Shown here: positions 5,849-6,684 of the stretch, piece after piece | How positions within the stretch are numbered: the stretch's first letter is position 1 | Layout: every line of letters starts with the position of its first letter | NCBI GenBank assembly: GCA_019634245.1 | Contig: JAHQVR010000290.1 | Location: forward strand, 1 to 6,684 | Length of the DNA stretch: 6,684 nucleotides | Reading direction: 5' to 3' | Origin: Gammaproteobacteria bacterium | GTDB lineage: Bacteria > Pseudomonadota > Gammaproteobacteria > Granulosicoccales > Granulosicoccaceae | Program-made: the position numbers and the translations under genes | Notes under the pieces: model-generated | What the model saw: only the letters and a program-made list of their open reading frames with translations | Databases searched by the model: none | What the model was told of the DNA's origin: nothing

Positions 5849-6684
5849 TCGCTGGCGTGGCCTGTCGCAATAGTTCTGGCGATATCTGCTGCATCTTGCA
5901 ACAAGTAACTGTGTGGTTCTCCAATATACGATGCTGTGAACTCTAACGGTGCCGGAAACCAACCCGGGTCGAATTCCCGAATCGATTTATTTTTTACATA
6001 CTCCTCGGCCAACCCCTTAGGTAATGCAGCAATACCAAGACCCGCTGCCACCATTCTGATACCGGCTGATAAAGAGGACGATGGAAAAAACGCGATACCC
6101 GAGCCGTACTTCTCGAACAGCTCTGTTTTTAATTCTCGATAAGGGCGGGTATGTCGTGCATACGTGACTACCGGGTTATCTTTGAATAGTTTTTCTGGAT
6201 CGCTAGGCAGTTTTGCCTTTCGCGAACAGTACCAACTCAATGGGAACTCTGGCAGAGCCACGTTATCGACTGAATACTCTGATACCGGGCCCATTAGAAT
6301 CGCCAAATCAAGACTTCGCTCTAGCAGTGACTGACGCAGGTTAAGGGAGATATCAACCGAGATTTCTATTTCGAGTTTGCTGTATTTTTCGCGCATGGCG
6401 GAAACAAACTCAGGTAACCAACTTTGTACGATGGTTTCCGACACACCAAGACGCATTCGCATTTCACTACTAGCGCTATCAACGACATCGCGTTGAATGA
6501 GTTCATTTAGTTGAAGATATTGCTCCGCGTATTTAATTAGTGCTTCGCCTCGTTTGGTTAGCGACATGCCCTTGCTTGAGCGAGTGAAAAGTGGAGCATT
6601 CAACTGCTGCTCAAGATTGCGTATTCGTGCGGTAACGGCGGGTTGGGTGATATGGATTTGCTCAGCTGCACGGCGAATGCCTCC
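5845..6684 (-). CDS. LysR-family transcriptional regulator, N-terminus beyond window
   Basis: 279 residues are visible and the frame is open to the right edge, so the gene is cut there, not broken. The first residues seen fall inside the helix-turn-helix (RRAAEQIHITQPAVTARIR, then NLEQQLNAPLFTRSSKGM and LTKRGEALIKYA), which implies that only about 15-20 residues are missing. After the linker helix, an effector-binding domain starts near MRLGVSETIV and includes LDLAILMG and a GIRMVAAGLGIAALP stretch, typical of LysR co-inducer domains. The ligand and target are unknown. A TTG at 6603 could be taken for a start but lies within the conserved DNA-binding domain and would destroy it. The TAA stop (5845-5847) overlaps the stop of the convergent GFA-family gene. 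The promoter lies outside the window. Confidence 0.93.
   Translation of the reverse strand, partial: GGIRRAAEQIHITQPAVTARIRNLEQQLNAPLFTRSSKGMSLTKRGEALIKYAEQYLQLNELIQRDVVDSASSEMRMRLGVSETIVQSWLPEFVSAMREKYSKLEIEISVDISLNLRQSLLERSLDLAILMGPVSEYSVDNVALPEFPLSWYCSRKAKLPSDPEKLFKDNPVVTYARHTRPYRELKTELFEKYGSGIAFFPSSSLSAGIRMVAAGLGIAALPKGLAEEYVKNKSIREFDPGWFPAPLEFTASYIGEPHSYLLQDAADIARTIATGHASD

Noticed and set aside
5483..5962. 159-codon open frame on the minus strand over the GFA-family gene
   Set aside because: It is antisense to a gene with a full zinc-ligand pattern and a strong ribosome binding site, crosses into the LysR gene in another frame, and its translation resembles no family.

Overview
The window looks like an accessory-metabolism and regulation stretch of a mid-GC proteobacterial chromosome, most likely a gammaproteobacterium and possibly marine. 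The inference rests on gene content: an IolC kinase fused to a DUF2090 aldolase-like domain, a DUF1127 protein, two LysR regulators and a GFA/CENP-V zinc protein. There is no rRNA or other phylogenetic marker, so the lineage is an inference. I found no tRNA or rRNA gene, insertion sequence, CRISPR array, phage gene or defence gene.

Region 1 (1-270): about 120 bases that may be the 5' part of an unrecognised minus-strand gene cut by the window edge, then an AT-rich control region. That region holds three palindromes (153-164, 171-193, 206-228) and a good sigma70-type promoter (TTGAAA-N17-TATTAT, 206-234).

Region 2 (271-3733): a two-gene myo-inositol catabolic unit. The first gene encodes a bifunctional IolC-type kinase plus DUF2090 aldolase. 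The second, 64 bases downstream, encodes a CoA-acylating (methyl)malonate-semialdehyde dehydrogenase (MmsA/IolA). Together they would phosphorylate 5-dehydro-2-deoxygluconate, cleave it to dihydroxyacetone phosphate and malonate semialdehyde, and convert the latter to acetyl-CoA and CO2. The earlier steps (IolG, IolE, IolD, IolB) are not encoded here.

Region 3 (3734-4544): a strong GC-rich hairpin at 3810-3833, an imperfect hairpin, a degenerate 17-bp tandem repeat (3887-3954) that meets the stop codon of a minus-strand DUF1127 gene, that gene itself (start chosen at 4267), and a divergent intergenic region. In that intergenic region two 23-bp repeats, each a GAATC-N11-GATTC palindrome, lie 32 bp apart just before a LysR gene.

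Region 4 (4545-6684): a plus-strand LysR regulator, then a GFA/CENP-V-family zinc protein with a near-ideal ribosome binding site, then a convergent second LysR regulator whose stop codon overlaps the GFA stop codon and whose N-terminus lies beyond the window end.

The genes belong to known families. The least explained signals are non-coding: the paired palindromes before the first LysR gene, the palindrome cluster at the iolC promoter, and the tandem repeat at the 3' end of the DUF1127 gene. I see no convincing evidence of an undescribed multi-gene system.
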